From Polyangium sp. y55x31 (GTDB lineage: Bacteria; Myxococcota_A; Polyangia; Polyangiales; Polyangiaceae), in assembly GCF_029946505.1 (NCBI RefSeq), contig NZ_JARZHG010000048.1:23712-87711 (forward strand): a DNA stretch of 64,000 nt. The letters are read 5' to 3'. This document shows, in pieces, positions 1 through 12,190 of the stretch (its first letter is position 1; each line of letters opens with the position of its first letter). A program made the position numbers and the translations under genes. The notes under the pieces were generated by a model. It saw only the letters and a list, made by a program, of their open reading frames with translations, made no database searches and was not told the origin of the DNA.

Positions 1-93
1 CCGGTGAAGGCGCGCGCGCTGGAGAAGGCGAACCTCGTCGCGTTCTGCGAGCGGATCCGCGAGAGGTACTGGGCGAACGAGCCTCTGACCTAG
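1..93 (+). CDS. C-terminal fragment of a GST-like protein
   Basis: An open frame enters from the left edge and ends at a TAG at 91-93, giving the last 30 residues of a protein. The fragment reads as an amphipathic helix with Leu-Val-Ala-Phe-Cys-Glu-Arg-Ile-Arg, which resembles the C-terminal helix of glutathione S-transferase-like proteins. That family assignment is a guess from a very short piece. Its stop codon overlaps the stop codon of the convergent flavoprotein gene. Confidence 0.45.
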   Translation, partial: PVKARALEKANLVAFCERIRERYWANEPLT

Positions 94-1493
94 CTCTCGG
101 GGCGCGGCGGCGGGTCTTTCGCGATCGGCCTCGGATGGAGGCGCGATTCGGCCATGTGCGCCGCGCCGCCGAGCAGGATCCGCGCCGCGAGCTCCGGCTC
201 GAAGAGCGAACGCGTCGGCTTCATCATGTAATACACGGGCGTCACCCGCCGGAGCACCTCGGCGTCGCGGATCATCGTGTGCAGGATGGCGTTGCCGAAA
301 AACGCCCCGAATCTCGACGGCCTCGGCAGATCACTCTTCGCGCCCGGAAACCGCATGTCGGCGCTCGTCGCGAGGTTCCACGCGTCCTTGATCGCGCGCT
401 GCTGATTGCCGAAGAAGACCCGCTCGAAGCCCGAATCCCCGAGCGAGACCCGCTCCAGCGTGGATTCGAGGGCGCGCGCCGAGAGCGTGGCCACGGTCAT
501 GCCCTGACCATACATCGGGTTGAACGTGCAGACGCTGTCGCTCACGGCGACGAACCCCGGCAAAGGATGGGCGAGTTTGTCGAAGCGGCGCAGACGGTTC
601 TGGTTCGCGCGGCTCGAATAAACCGGCGAGATGGGTCGGCCGAGCTCCGCCATGCGCTGAAGGACCGGCGAGCGCAACGCGCCGAGCGTCCGGAAAAACC
701 CCTCCTCGTCGCTCGGCGGGTAATGCTTGGCGTACCCGACGAGCGTGATGATCCAGCGGCGGCCCTCGACCGGGAAGAGCACGCCGCCGATGAAATGGTT
801 TTCCTCGGGCGAAGGGTCGAGCCAGACCATCTTCCACCAGACATCGGGCGGCATTTGCTCGGGGGCCTCGTACCAGCGGGAGCTATACCCCGAGTAACAA
901 TCCACCACCTCCTCGCGCGGGACCTCGGCGCCGAGCGAAGCGAGCCACGAAGGCGCCTTCGACGAGCGGCCGCTCGCGTCGACCACGAGATCGGCCGGGA
1001 GCGTGAGGTTCGTCCCGCCGCCCCGCCGCACCGCGAGCACGCCCGCGACCCGGCCGGGTGCGTCCGGACGAACGTACAGGCCCGTCGCCTCGGTCCGCGG
1101 CAGGATCTCCACGCGGCCGTCTTCCCGCAGCCGCCGGCGCACGATCGATTCCGTCAGATCACGCGTCGCGAGATAGACCGTGCAGCCGCTCCGCATCGGC
1201 TGCTGCCAGCCCGAATATCGCAGGATGGTGCCGTCGTACGCGACGTCGAGCCCGTGCGCGCCCTTGGCCTCGTACTCGGCGAGGAAGCCCGGGAACATGG
1301 CCTCGAGCTCCTTCGCCCCGCGCGTGACGAGGGCGTGCACGTGCCTCGCCTGCGGCACCCCGGCGCGCGCGGTGGGCCCCTCCGGGAGATCGTCCCGATC
1401 GAGGACCGTGATTCTCTCGAAGAATCGCTCGAGCACCCGCGCCGCCGAGAGGCCCGACATGCCCGCACCGATGACGACCGCGTGTTTCTGCAT
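90..1493 (-). CDS. FAD-dependent oxidoreductase/monooxygenase
   Basis: A 467-residue cytosolic flavoprotein. The N-terminus has the Rossmann dinucleotide signature GAGMSGLSAARV (about residues 8-19) followed by an acidic strand end (VLDRDD), which binds the ADP part of FAD. A second FAD-contact region is the sequence AVSDSVCTFNPMYGQGMT near residue 340, the position of the GD motif in aromatic-ring hydroxylases and geranylgeranyl reductase-like enzymes. The substrate cannot be read from the sequence. The frame is open further upstream, but the ATG at 1493 directly precedes the FAD motif and leaves 23 bp to the stop of the upstream kinase gene, so the two probably form one transcript. Confidence 0.8.
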   Translation of the reverse strand: MQKHAVVIGAGMSGLSAARVLERFFERITVLDRDDLPEGPTARAGVPQARHVHALVTRGAKELEAMFPGFLAEYEAKGAHGLDVAYDGTILRYSGWQQPMRSGCTVYLATRDLTESIVRRRLREDGRVEILPRTEATGLYVRPDAPGRVAGVLAVRRGGGTNLTLPADLVVDASGRSSKAPSWLASLGAEVPREEVVDCYSGYSSRWYEAPEQMPPDVWWKMVWLDPSPEENHFIGGVLFPVEGRRWIITLVGYAKHYPPSDEEGFFRTLGALRSPVLQRMAELGRPISPVYSSRANQNRLRRFDKLAHPLPGFVAVSDSVCTFNPMYGQGMTVATLSARALESTLERVSLGDSGFERVFFGNQQRAIKDAWNLATSADMRFPGAKSDLPRPSRFGAFFGNAILHTMIRDAEVLRRVTPVYYMMKPTRSLFEPELAARILLGGAAHMAESRLHPRPIAKDPPPRPES

Positions 1494-1516
1494 GCTCGAA
1501 GTCTCGTAAAGCGAGG

Positions 1517-5362
<3,846 letters not shown>

Positions 5363-5386
5363 GGTGGAAGCTCCCCTCACCCCCAC

Positions 5387-5409
5387 CCCCTCTCCCGGCG
5401 GGAGAGGGG
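5387..5409. repeat. Perfect 10-bp inverted repeat between tandem genes
   Basis: The arms CCCCTCTCCC (5387-5396) and GGGAGAGGGG (5400-5409) flank a 3-base loop. The hairpin lies in the 71 bp between the stop of the beta-barrel-like gene and the start of the kinase gene, both on the minus strand. No T-run follows on either strand. It could attenuate or terminate the upstream transcript, or be a copy of the C/T-rich palindromes that are scattered in many high-GC genomes. Confidence 0.6.
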
Positions 5410-5433
5410 AAAAGAGGAACCCCTAGCCTCGCT

Positions 5434-6261
5434 TCACCGGGGCCGCAGAATCAAGTCGAACGTCGGGAAAAAATCGTTCGAGCGCACGGGGACTCTGCGC
5501 CACCGCCCGTCGTCTCCTTTTTCGAGGACCTTTTCGCGCTGATCGTAATTGTACCAGATCCCCCCGAGCGCCACGCGCACCGTCTTGCCGAGCCCGATCT
5601 CGATCCCGACCTCGGCGCTCGCGTAGAACGGCGAGCGCGGCGGGGCGGGGCTCCGCCCGATCGCATATCCGTTCACGGCGGCGCGCGCCCGGAGCCAATC
5701 GAGGATCGCGTAATCGTAGGCGAGGCCCGTCCGGACCCGAAACCCGTTCAGCGCCGGCGCGAACAAGAGCTCGAGCGGCGCGTACGTCTCGAGAGGCGTC
5801 GCGGGGTTTTCGCCGAGCGAGAGGCCGACCGTCGTCTCCAGCCGCCCCGTCAAAACCCCGCGCTCGCCGCCCGAGACGAAGAGCCCCGCCGTCGGCGCGA
5901 CCACCCAGCCGGGCCGCTGCCCCGAATTCTCCCACGTCGGGAACAGATACCCCTGCGTCAGGCGCATCGCGCCCGTCGGAACGGAAAGTCCGTATTCGCC
6001 CGTCACCACGACGCCCTTGCCGAGGTGGCCGAGCTCGCCGCGGAACGTGAAGTTCGGCGAGAGCAAGAGCCACGGCACGATCATCGTGGTGACCTCCCAG
6101 CCGCCGCCGAGCCCGAGCTCGAAGGGCGACATGAGCCCGCCGGAGACCTTTCCTTTGCCCAGAACACGCGCCGTCTCGCGCGCATCCATGGGCTCGGCCT
6201 CGGCGAGGGCCGGCGAGAGCAGGGCGAAAAGCCCGATCACGGCAAAACACGCTCGTTTCAC
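5434..6261 (-). CDS. Secreted beta-barrel-like envelope protein
   Basis: A 275-residue protein with a signal peptide (Lys-Arg, then a hydrophobic stretch ending in ALAEAEP). The mature part has alternating aromatic/polar strands rich in Gly, Tyr and Trp and ends in ILRPR. It has no enzyme motif and looks like a small outer-membrane beta-barrel, possibly a transporter or a MetA-pathway-type channel; this is inference from composition. The GTG at 6261 forms a GTGA overlap with the stop of the upstream lipoprotein gene, which favours it over the ATG at 6285. Confidence 0.6.
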   Translation of the reverse strand: MKRACFAVIGLFALLSPALAEAEPMDARETARVLGKGKVSGGLMSPFELGLGGGWEVTTMIVPWLLLSPNFTFRGELGHLGKGVVVTGEYGLSVPTGAMRLTQGYLFPTWENSGQRPGWVVAPTAGLFVSGGERGVLTGRLETTVGLSLGENPATPLETYAPLELLFAPALNGFRVRTGLAYDYAILDWLRARAAVNGYAIGRSPAPPRSPFYASAEVGIEIGLGKTVRVALGGIWYNYDQREKVLEKGDDGRWRRVPVRSNDFFPTFDLILRPR

Positions 6262-7418
6262 GGCGTCCCTCCCCCGAGCACCCACGTCCCCACGACCGGC
6301 GCGTGATCACTGAGGAGCAAGGGATCACTCTTGATCCCTTGCCTCCCGGGCTCCTGGAGCACATCCGTCGAGCCCGGCGCCCAGGCATCGGCCTTCGAGA
6401 CGAAGAGATAATCGAGCGTGCGGTTCCAGAACTGCGGATTGCCCTGCTCGTCCGGGTGCAGCGGCCCGGCCACGGTATGCGTGAAATACCGCCGCTGATC
6501 GACCTCGGTGGTGCCGTAGGCTTCGAGGCTCACCCAGGGCACGAAATCGTCGTAATACTTCTGCATGATCTCCGGCGTGTACGGGGGCTGCTCGTATTCG
6601 GTGCCGATCGAGCTCGGGTGTTCGTCGGGAAAACCGACCAGCTTGATCGCGGTCGGGGGCAGCTCGTTCCAATCGCCGCCGATCACGAAGGGGAGCGTCT
6701 CTTTTTTGATCTCGTCGTAGATCTGGTCGATCTGCCGGCGTTTCGTGCCGTCGAGGTCGTAGGCCTCGGTGTGCACCACGTACGCGGCCACGTCCCTGCC
6801 CGCGCCCACGTCGATCACGGCGCGCCCGATCATGCGGTGAATGTAGAACTTGGCCGTGACCGCGTCCTGATCGGTGCGATCCTCCTGCCGGATCCGCTCG
6901 GCGAACGTGATGGGGTATTTCGAGAAGATCGCGTTGCCGAGATCCATCCGGCCGACGCCCTCGGAGGGGATGTAGCGGCTGTTCCAGGTCTGGATGTAGG
7001 CCGCGTAGTTGAGGCTCGTGGCCTCCAGCATGCCCTGCACCATGTCGTAATAGGCGCTGCGCCGGGAGTTCACCTCGATCTCCTCGGTCATGAGGATATC
7101 GGGATCGTACTCGTTCACGAGGCGGTAGAGGTCGGCCATGTTCTCGAGGACCTCGTGTCGGGTCATCTGCACGCGGTCGCCCCAGTAATCGAACCAGAAG
7201 TCGATCCGCGCGGCGCCGTATTTCACGTTCCAGGCCATGACCTTGAGCGTGGCAGGCGCGGCATCCGCGGGCGGCACGAGCGTGCTGCGCGTCGTGACCT
7301 GGACCTCCTGGCGAACGAAGTCCATGTCGTCCGCGAGCGGCTCGCAGGCCGGGAGCAAGGCGAGGAGCGCCGACATCGAGAGCGCGAAGGACGCGCTGCG
7401 GCGGGTGAAGAGTCCCAT
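6258..7418 (-). CDS. Endonuclease/exonuclease/phosphatase-family lipoprotein
   Basis: A 386-residue protein that begins with a lipoprotein signal (hydrophobic stretch ending LLPAC), so it is probably anchored to a membrane outside the cytoplasm. The DNase I-like metal-dependent fold is marked by MAWNVKYG, TEEIEV (metal-binding Glu), GGDWNELPP (catalytic Asp-x-Asn) and the C-terminal SDHAPV (catalytic His). Members of this superfamily cleave phosphodiesters in DNA, lipids or nucleotides, and the substrate here is unknown. The same frame stays open to 9704, but that upstream part is antisense to two real genes. It is translationally coupled (GTGA) to the beta-barrel-like gene. Confidence 0.8.
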   Translation of the reverse strand: MGLFTRRSASFALSMSALLALLPACEPLADDMDFVRQEVQVTTRSTLVPPADAAPATLKVMAWNVKYGAARIDFWFDYWGDRVQMTRHEVLENMADLYRLVNEYDPDILMTEEIEVNSRRSAYYDMVQGMLEATSLNYAAYIQTWNSRYIPSEGVGRMDLGNAIFSKYPITFAERIRQEDRTDQDAVTAKFYIHRMIGRAVIDVGAGRDVAAYVVHTEAYDLDGTKRRQIDQIYDEIKKETLPFVIGGDWNELPPTAIKLVGFPDEHPSSIGTEYEQPPYTPEIMQKYYDDFVPWVSLEAYGTTEVDQRRYFTHTVAGPLHPDEQGNPQFWNRTLDYLFVSKADAWAPGSTDVLQEPGRQGIKSDPLLLSDHAPVVGTWVLGGGTP

Positions 7419-7637
7419 GACCGTCCATGCTACCCCCCACGCCCCGACCGTTGAAAGATCCTTACGGCCCCCCGTCACGGACCTCTGCATGCGCGCCACC
7501 TGATCACCATTCGGACCACCCCTGCTCACGGTGCCGTTCAGCCTGTGCGGAAAAGCGCTGCGATTCTGCAATTCCTTCGAATCACGCGCGCCGGGTTCCC
7601 GCTTGACACCCACGCCCCCCTCGATTCTCCTCGAAGG

Positions 7638-8528
7638 ATGTCCCGCGCCTCTCTCCTCCTCGCATTCGCACCTCTGGCTGCCGCCGCGCTCCTCGTCGCT
7701 CCGGACGCGTCGGCGACGAACTACTCGCTCTGGATTCACGGCCGGAACACCGGCACGGCGACCAAGGCGGGCAATTACACCGACTTCTCGTACTGGGGTT
7801 CGTCGGCGACCTCGGCCGGCATCAACAAGAAGGCCGTCAACTGGGACGGCAAGAGCCACATCTCCGAGCAGAACTTCCGCATCCGCGACGCCCTCGATTG
7901 CTACTGTACGGGCGCGAACTGGTGTTACATCGCCGCCCACAGCGCGGGCGACGCCCAGATCGGCTATGCGCTGGCGCAGTACGGCGGCTCGACGCGCAGC
8001 ATCAAGAACGCGAGCCCCGCGGCCGACGGCACGTGCGGCAATGCGGGCGGTACGCAGACCGGATGGAACATCCATTGGGTCGACATCGCGAGCGGCGCGG
8101 GCGGCGGCAGCGAGCTCGCGAACATCGGCGCCTGGGCGGTGAGCGACGCGCTCACGGACGACCTGAAGACGGCCGTGATGCGCGGCCTCTACGACCACAA
8201 CCAGACCCGCGGAAAATGGTTTTACATGTTCGCGGGCGCGAAGGGCACGCTCTACTCGGCCACGCTGGCCGGCCAGGACGACGAGGCGGTCGGGTACCAC
8301 TCGACGGGCGGCGTCTCCGTGACGGGCGGCTTCTGCAACGCGGGCGACCTCTTCTGCGACGGCACGCTCACGACGGGCTCGGGCGCGACGAGCAACGGCA
8401 AGGCGAAATGGTCGTACCACAACGTCGAGCTCGTCGACACGTCCGAGCAGTACAACCATTACGCGAACGGCGCCTGGGCGGGCATCATCGCCCCGGTGCG
8501 CACCGACATGGCCAACTACGCCAAGTAA
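7638..8528 (+). CDS. Secreted alpha/beta-hydrolase-like protein
   Basis: A 296-residue protein with a clean signal peptide (LLLAFAPLAAAALLVAPDASA) and a Shine-Dalgarno (GAAGGA) just before the ATG. Features that suggest a serine hydrolase are SLWIHGRN near the mature N-terminus (oxyanion-strand position), AAHSAGD (nucleophile-elbow-like, although not a textbook GxSxG), a later Asp-rich segment (GQDDEAVG) and a His in WSYHNVELVD. At least six Cys residues suggest disulfides. Family membership is an inference. It is followed 9 bp later by the next gene and is probably co-transcribed with it. Confidence 0.6.
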   Translation: MSRASLLLAFAPLAAAALLVAPDASATNYSLWIHGRNTGTATKAGNYTDFSYWGSSATSAGINKKAVNWDGKSHISEQNFRIRDALDCYCTGANWCYIAAHSAGDAQIGYALAQYGGSTRSIKNASPAADGTCGNAGGTQTGWNIHWVDIASGAGGGSELANIGAWAVSDALTDDLKTAVMRGLYDHNQTRGKWFYMFAGAKGTLYSATLAGQDDEAVGYHSTGGVSVTGGFCNAGDLFCDGTLTTGSGATSNGKAKWSYHNVELVDTSEQYNHYANGAWAGIIAPVRTDMANYAK

Positions 8529-8537
8529 GCACGGCGC

Positions 8538-9770
8538 GTGTCGAAACGCTTGGCAGGAAAAACGGCCTCCCCGCGGCCGGGGCGACGGCGCCTCGCGCTC
8601 GGGGCGGCCGTCCTCGCCGCGGGCCTCCTGCTCTTCTGGCAACGCGACCGCCTCTCGCCGCGGCGCGCGCCCTCCGAAGAGGAGCTCTTCGCCGCGGCCC
8701 CCGCGCGATCCGCCGGGGCCGCGCCGTCTCGCGACCAAAACGGACCGAAGCCGCGCTGGGTGGACACGACAAACGCGGGCGAAGGCGCGGCGAGCGCGCG
8801 TGAAATCGCCGAAAAACGCCTGGAGCGAGCGCGGCACACGCTCGAAGGGTACATGCAGGCGACACGTTACCCGCCCGGCGCGCGCCCGCTCTCGGAAAAA
8901 CCCGATCTCCAGAAGGCCCATTCCGTCGCGAAGAACACGCTGCCGCTCGCGCGCCCGGATCACAAGCTCACGGACGCCCGCGTGACGCTGGAGCAGGATC
9001 GCCTGTATCTCGTGGGCGACGAGGCCGCGCGCCTCCGGGTCTCGTGCACGACGAGCGACGGCCCGGCGCGTTGCGAGGTCCTGCGCGCCGAAGCCCGCGT
9101 GCCGGAGACGATGCCGCAGGCGAACACGATGCCCCCGGCCCGCGTCGCGTTCGCCGACGAAGGCGCGGGCGGAACCGCGATCACCGCGCTCTTCGCCCCG
9201 GCGAAGGAGGGATTCGGCGGGTATCACGGCCCGATCGCGGTGAACCTCGATCTGCGCATCGAAGGCGAGGAGGGCGGGGCGCAATTCAACCTCGTCTACA
9301 CGCCCGCGCCGCCGGCCCGCTTCACGGGCGACGTGCGCGAGGTGATCGAGGACGGCTCGCTCTGCTTGTACCTGCGCCTCGCGGTGGACAAACCGGGCCG
9401 GTACGTGGTCGTGGGCCGCGTGGACGACGCCGAGGGGGACGGATTCGGCTACCTCGAGCACAACGATCCGCTCGGCGCGGGCGCGCAGGAGGCAAAAATG
9501 TGCATTTTCGGCAAACTCGTCCTCGACGAGCGAGCGAAATCGCCGTTCGTGCTGCGCGACGTGGAGGCGTACCTTCTCAAGGAAGACACCTACCCCGACC
9601 GCGAGCTCGTCGCGGGGCGCGACGGGCCTTTCTACACGACGAAGGCCTATCCGGAGAGCGTGTTTTCCGATGCGGAATGGCAGAGCGAGGAGCGGGACCG
9701 CCACATCAAGGAGTTCACGAAGAACGTGAAGGAGGCGGAAGGCGAGCTCGAAGCGGCGGGCGGGCCTTAG
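8538..9770 (+). CDS. Membrane-anchored protein of unknown function, partner of the hydrolase-like gene
   Basis: A 410-residue protein starting at a GTG 9 bp after the upstream gene. A basic N-terminus (RPGRRR) is followed by one hydrophobic segment (about 19-34), then a long extracytoplasmic part with beta-rich sequence and a charged helical C-terminus. I do not recognise the family. The repeated strand pattern around residues 215-330 suggests one or two Ig-like or jelly-roll domains. The tight spacing suggests it anchors, chaperones or assists the secreted hydrolase-like protein. Confidence 0.6.
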   Translation: MSKRLAGKTASPRPGRRRLALGAAVLAAGLLLFWQRDRLSPRRAPSEEELFAAAPARSAGAAPSRDQNGPKPRWVDTTNAGEGAASAREIAEKRLERARHTLEGYMQATRYPPGARPLSEKPDLQKAHSVAKNTLPLARPDHKLTDARVTLEQDRLYLVGDEAARLRVSCTTSDGPARCEVLRAEARVPETMPQANTMPPARVAFADEGAGGTAITALFAPAKEGFGGYHGPIAVNLDLRIEGEEGGAQFNLVYTPAPPARFTGDVREVIEDGSLCLYLRLAVDKPGRYVVVGRVDDAEGDGFGYLEHNDPLGAGAQEAKMCIFGKLVLDERAKSPFVLRDVEAYLLKEDTYPDRELVAGRDGPFYTTKAYPESVFSDAEWQSEERDRHIKEFTKNVKEAEGELEAAGGP

Positions 9771-9777
9771 CAGCCGG

Positions 9778-11547
9778 TCATTGCGGCGGCTCGATCTGGA
9801 ACACGTCCCACGCCGGCGTGTGGTTGTTCTCCTCCGGGACCTGCGACGTCACGTAAAGCGCGGGGTACGTCTTTTCGATCACCTCGGATCCGTCCGCCTG
9901 CACGTGGGTGACGACGCCACTCACGAAGAGCTGCGGATTGTTCAGATCGCGCCGCTTCGAGCTGAACGTCAGCCAGTAATACTTCTTGCCCTGGAATACC
10001 TCGGCGCTCGGAGCCCAGCGCGGCCACGAGTTCGTGAGGCCCGGGCTCGCCTTGCCCACGCAGGCCGGCGGATCGTTGCCCGCCACGCGCACCGCCTCGC
10101 CGCCTTTCGCCGGGACCACGAACACCTCGGCCATCGGCTCGTCGTACGAATCCGCCCACGCCCCGTTCGGCAGCTTGTACGGCGCAAACCGATTGAACGC
10201 GAGCAGCGTGTCGTCCGGCGATACGACCGGGTAAAACTCCACGAACGCCGGATCACTCGCGCCGGGCAGCGGCGTCGCATTGCCGCCTTGCCGATTGTTG
10301 AAGGGCACCGTGTAGATGTCCATCGTCGTATCGGCGTCCGAGATCCCCGTGATGACGCCCTCGCCGCCGGCGGGCGCGGTCGTGTAAGCGATCGTCGTCC
10401 CATCGTGCCACCACGTCGGCGACGCGACCACCGCGCGCCCGTCCCCCACGCGCGGCAAGATACCCCAGCCAGTCGCGGGATCCTGCGCGTGAAGGTCGGT
10501 CCAGGCGAGCTCGTACTTGGTCCCCGTGAGCGCGGGATCGAACATCACCGTGACGGCGACGGCGTCCTGCGCCGTGTAATGGGCCCCGGAGAGCGTCGGC
10601 GCCGTTTGCTTGTTCCGCCCGAGCAGCCCGAGCGCCACGGCCGAGACCTGCATCTCCGTGGGCAAACCCGCCGTCCCGTCCACCTTTCGCGCCGAGACGG
10701 TCCGCGTCCCGCTCGTCGCGTCACGCGTGAAAAACGAGAGCGCGCCGTCCGGCGACGAGGCATGGCAAGCCACGCACGTCGTATCCCCGCCCGTGATCTC
10801 GGGCGAGAGCACCGTCGTCACCTCGGTGTCGCCGATGGAAAAACCCTTCAATGCGGTCTTGCCCGAGCCCGGCGCGCCCGTCGTCCAGTAAACGATCGAT
10901 CCCGGCGCCGCGACGGGCGCCACGTGCACCACGCCCTCGGTCCCGACGAACGGCCCGGCGACGAGCTGTCCCCCGTCGATCTGCGCGCTCCGCACGGACA
11001 CCTGGATGTCCCGGCCGGCGCTGTGCCCCGCGAGCCCGGACCAGATGTCCTCGGGAATCGTGTACGAGGTGGCCGTCGTGTAAACCACGAGCTCGTTCAC
11101 CTGGTTGTCGACCTTCAGCCGAAGCTCGTAAACGTTCTGCCCGGCCGGCGCGATCCATTCGAATCGCAGCGGCGTCCAGTTCGTCGGGACGAGCGCCTCC
11201 ATCGGCGGCTCCGCGACACAAGGGCCGCCCATCGGCTGCGCGGGCATGCCCTGGAAGAGCTCGGGCGTCTGCGCCGGCACGCCCATGTCGATTTGTGGGC
11301 CGGCAGGGAAATCGGTGAAAGGCCCATTCGGATTGGGGCCACTGCCGATGAACTCGCCTCCCTCCCCGCCCGCGCCAGCCGTGCCAGCCGAGCCGCCCGA
11401 TCCGGAGGCCCCAGCTCCGCCCGTTCCCTGGGTCGCAGACGAGCCACCGCCACCACTCGAGGAGCACGACACCCCGGCTGCGCCGAGCGCGGCGGCCGAG
11501 GCCAAGGCCAAGAAGAGCGCGATATCGCGCCGAACTGTGATTTTCAT
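9778..11547 (-). CDS. Lipoprotein with TolB/PD40-like repeats and one CxxCH motif
   Basis: A 589-residue protein. The signal peptide ends in GAAGVSC (Cys28), and a Gly/Ser/Ala-rich linker of about 40 residues follows, typical of exported surface lipoproteins. The central part contains CVACH (258-262), a possible single c-type heme site. Several blocks with the pattern 'Ser-Pro-Asp-Gly/Asp + beta strand' (SSPDGALSFF, VSPDDTLLAF) resemble PD40/TolB beta-propeller blades. The function is unknown; electron transfer or polymer binding at the cell surface is speculative. It converges on the preceding gene with 7 bp between stops. Confidence 0.7.
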   Translation of the reverse strand: MKITVRRDIALFLALASAAALGAAGVSCSSSGGGGSSATQGTGGAGASGSGGSAGTAGAGGEGGEFIGSGPNPNGPFTDFPAGPQIDMGVPAQTPELFQGMPAQPMGGPCVAEPPMEALVPTNWTPLRFEWIAPAGQNVYELRLKVDNQVNELVVYTTATSYTIPEDIWSGLAGHSAGRDIQVSVRSAQIDGGQLVAGPFVGTEGVVHVAPVAAPGSIVYWTTGAPGSGKTALKGFSIGDTEVTTVLSPEITGGDTTCVACHASSPDGALSFFTRDATSGTRTVSARKVDGTAGLPTEMQVSAVALGLLGRNKQTAPTLSGAHYTAQDAVAVTVMFDPALTGTKYELAWTDLHAQDPATGWGILPRVGDGRAVVASPTWWHDGTTIAYTTAPAGGEGVITGISDADTTMDIYTVPFNNRQGGNATPLPGASDPAFVEFYPVVSPDDTLLAFNRFAPYKLPNGAWADSYDEPMAEVFVVPAKGGEAVRVAGNDPPACVGKASPGLTNSWPRWAPSAEVFQGKKYYWLTFSSKRRDLNNPQLFVSGVVTHVQADGSEVIEKTYPALYVTSQVPEENNHTPAWDVFQIEPPQ

Positions 11548-11659
11548 GAAGGGATGATCGGGAGCCACCGGGCGGCGTCAAGCACGAGGCGCCGCGCCCG
11601 CCCGATTGCGACAAGATTCCCGCGGTTGACATGCAAGCGCCCGGCTCCACGGGACCTCC

Positions 11660-12142
11660 ATGGCGGTGAGCGGGAGACAGAGGTCGATCATCGCGCTCTC
11701 GGGCGGCGTGATCGCAGGCATCTTCGGCGGGATCGTCGTGAGCCTGTACGGGCTGCTCTCGACGGTCGCGCGCGGCGGCGATCCGTGGGTCGTGTTCAAG
11801 GGAGCCTCGGCTCCGTTCCTCGCCGATCGCGCATTCGCGCCCGGATTCGACGCAGGCGCCGTGGTGCTCGGCATCCTCCTGCATTTCGCCGTGTCGATTG
11901 CGTGGGGCGCGCTGTTCGGCCTGCTCGTCTACGGCGCAAACGTGTTCCGCACGCTCGTGTTCGGCGCAGCATACGGCGTGATCGTCTGGTTCGTCATGTA
12001 CCGCGCGGTGTTGCCCACAGCAGGCCTCCGCGCGCTCGCAGAGAGCGCACCCGTGGGCCCGGCAATCCTCGAACACGTGGTTTTCGGGCTCGCGCTCGCG
12101 ATCGGGTTTCTCCCGTTCCAGCGGCGCGCACCCGCGGTTTGA
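11660..12142 (+). CDS. Small integral membrane protein, unknown function
   Basis: A 160-residue protein with about four hydrophobic segments (roughly 10-35, 64-90, 94-115, 134-153), rich in Gly, Ala and Val, with short polar loops and no catalytic motif. I do not recognise the family. It sits between a divergent lipoprotein gene and the PP2C gene, 48 bp upstream of the latter, so the two may share a transcript. Confidence 0.65.
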   Translation: MAVSGRQRSIIALSGGVIAGIFGGIVVSLYGLLSTVARGGDPWVVFKGASAPFLADRAFAPGFDAGAVVLGILLHFAVSIAWGALFGLLVYGANVFRTLVFGAAYGVIVWFVMYRAVLPTAGLRALAESAPVGPAILEHVVFGLALAIGFLPFQRRAPAV

Positions 12143-12190
12143 CGCGTAGCGCCTTCCGCAGCGGACAGACCCTCGACTAGGATGAGGGGC

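Noticed and set aside
6258..9704. A single 1148-residue fusion ending in a phosphodiesterase
   Set aside because: Only the last 386 codons have domain motifs and a lipoprotein signal; the upstream part is antisense to two real genes.
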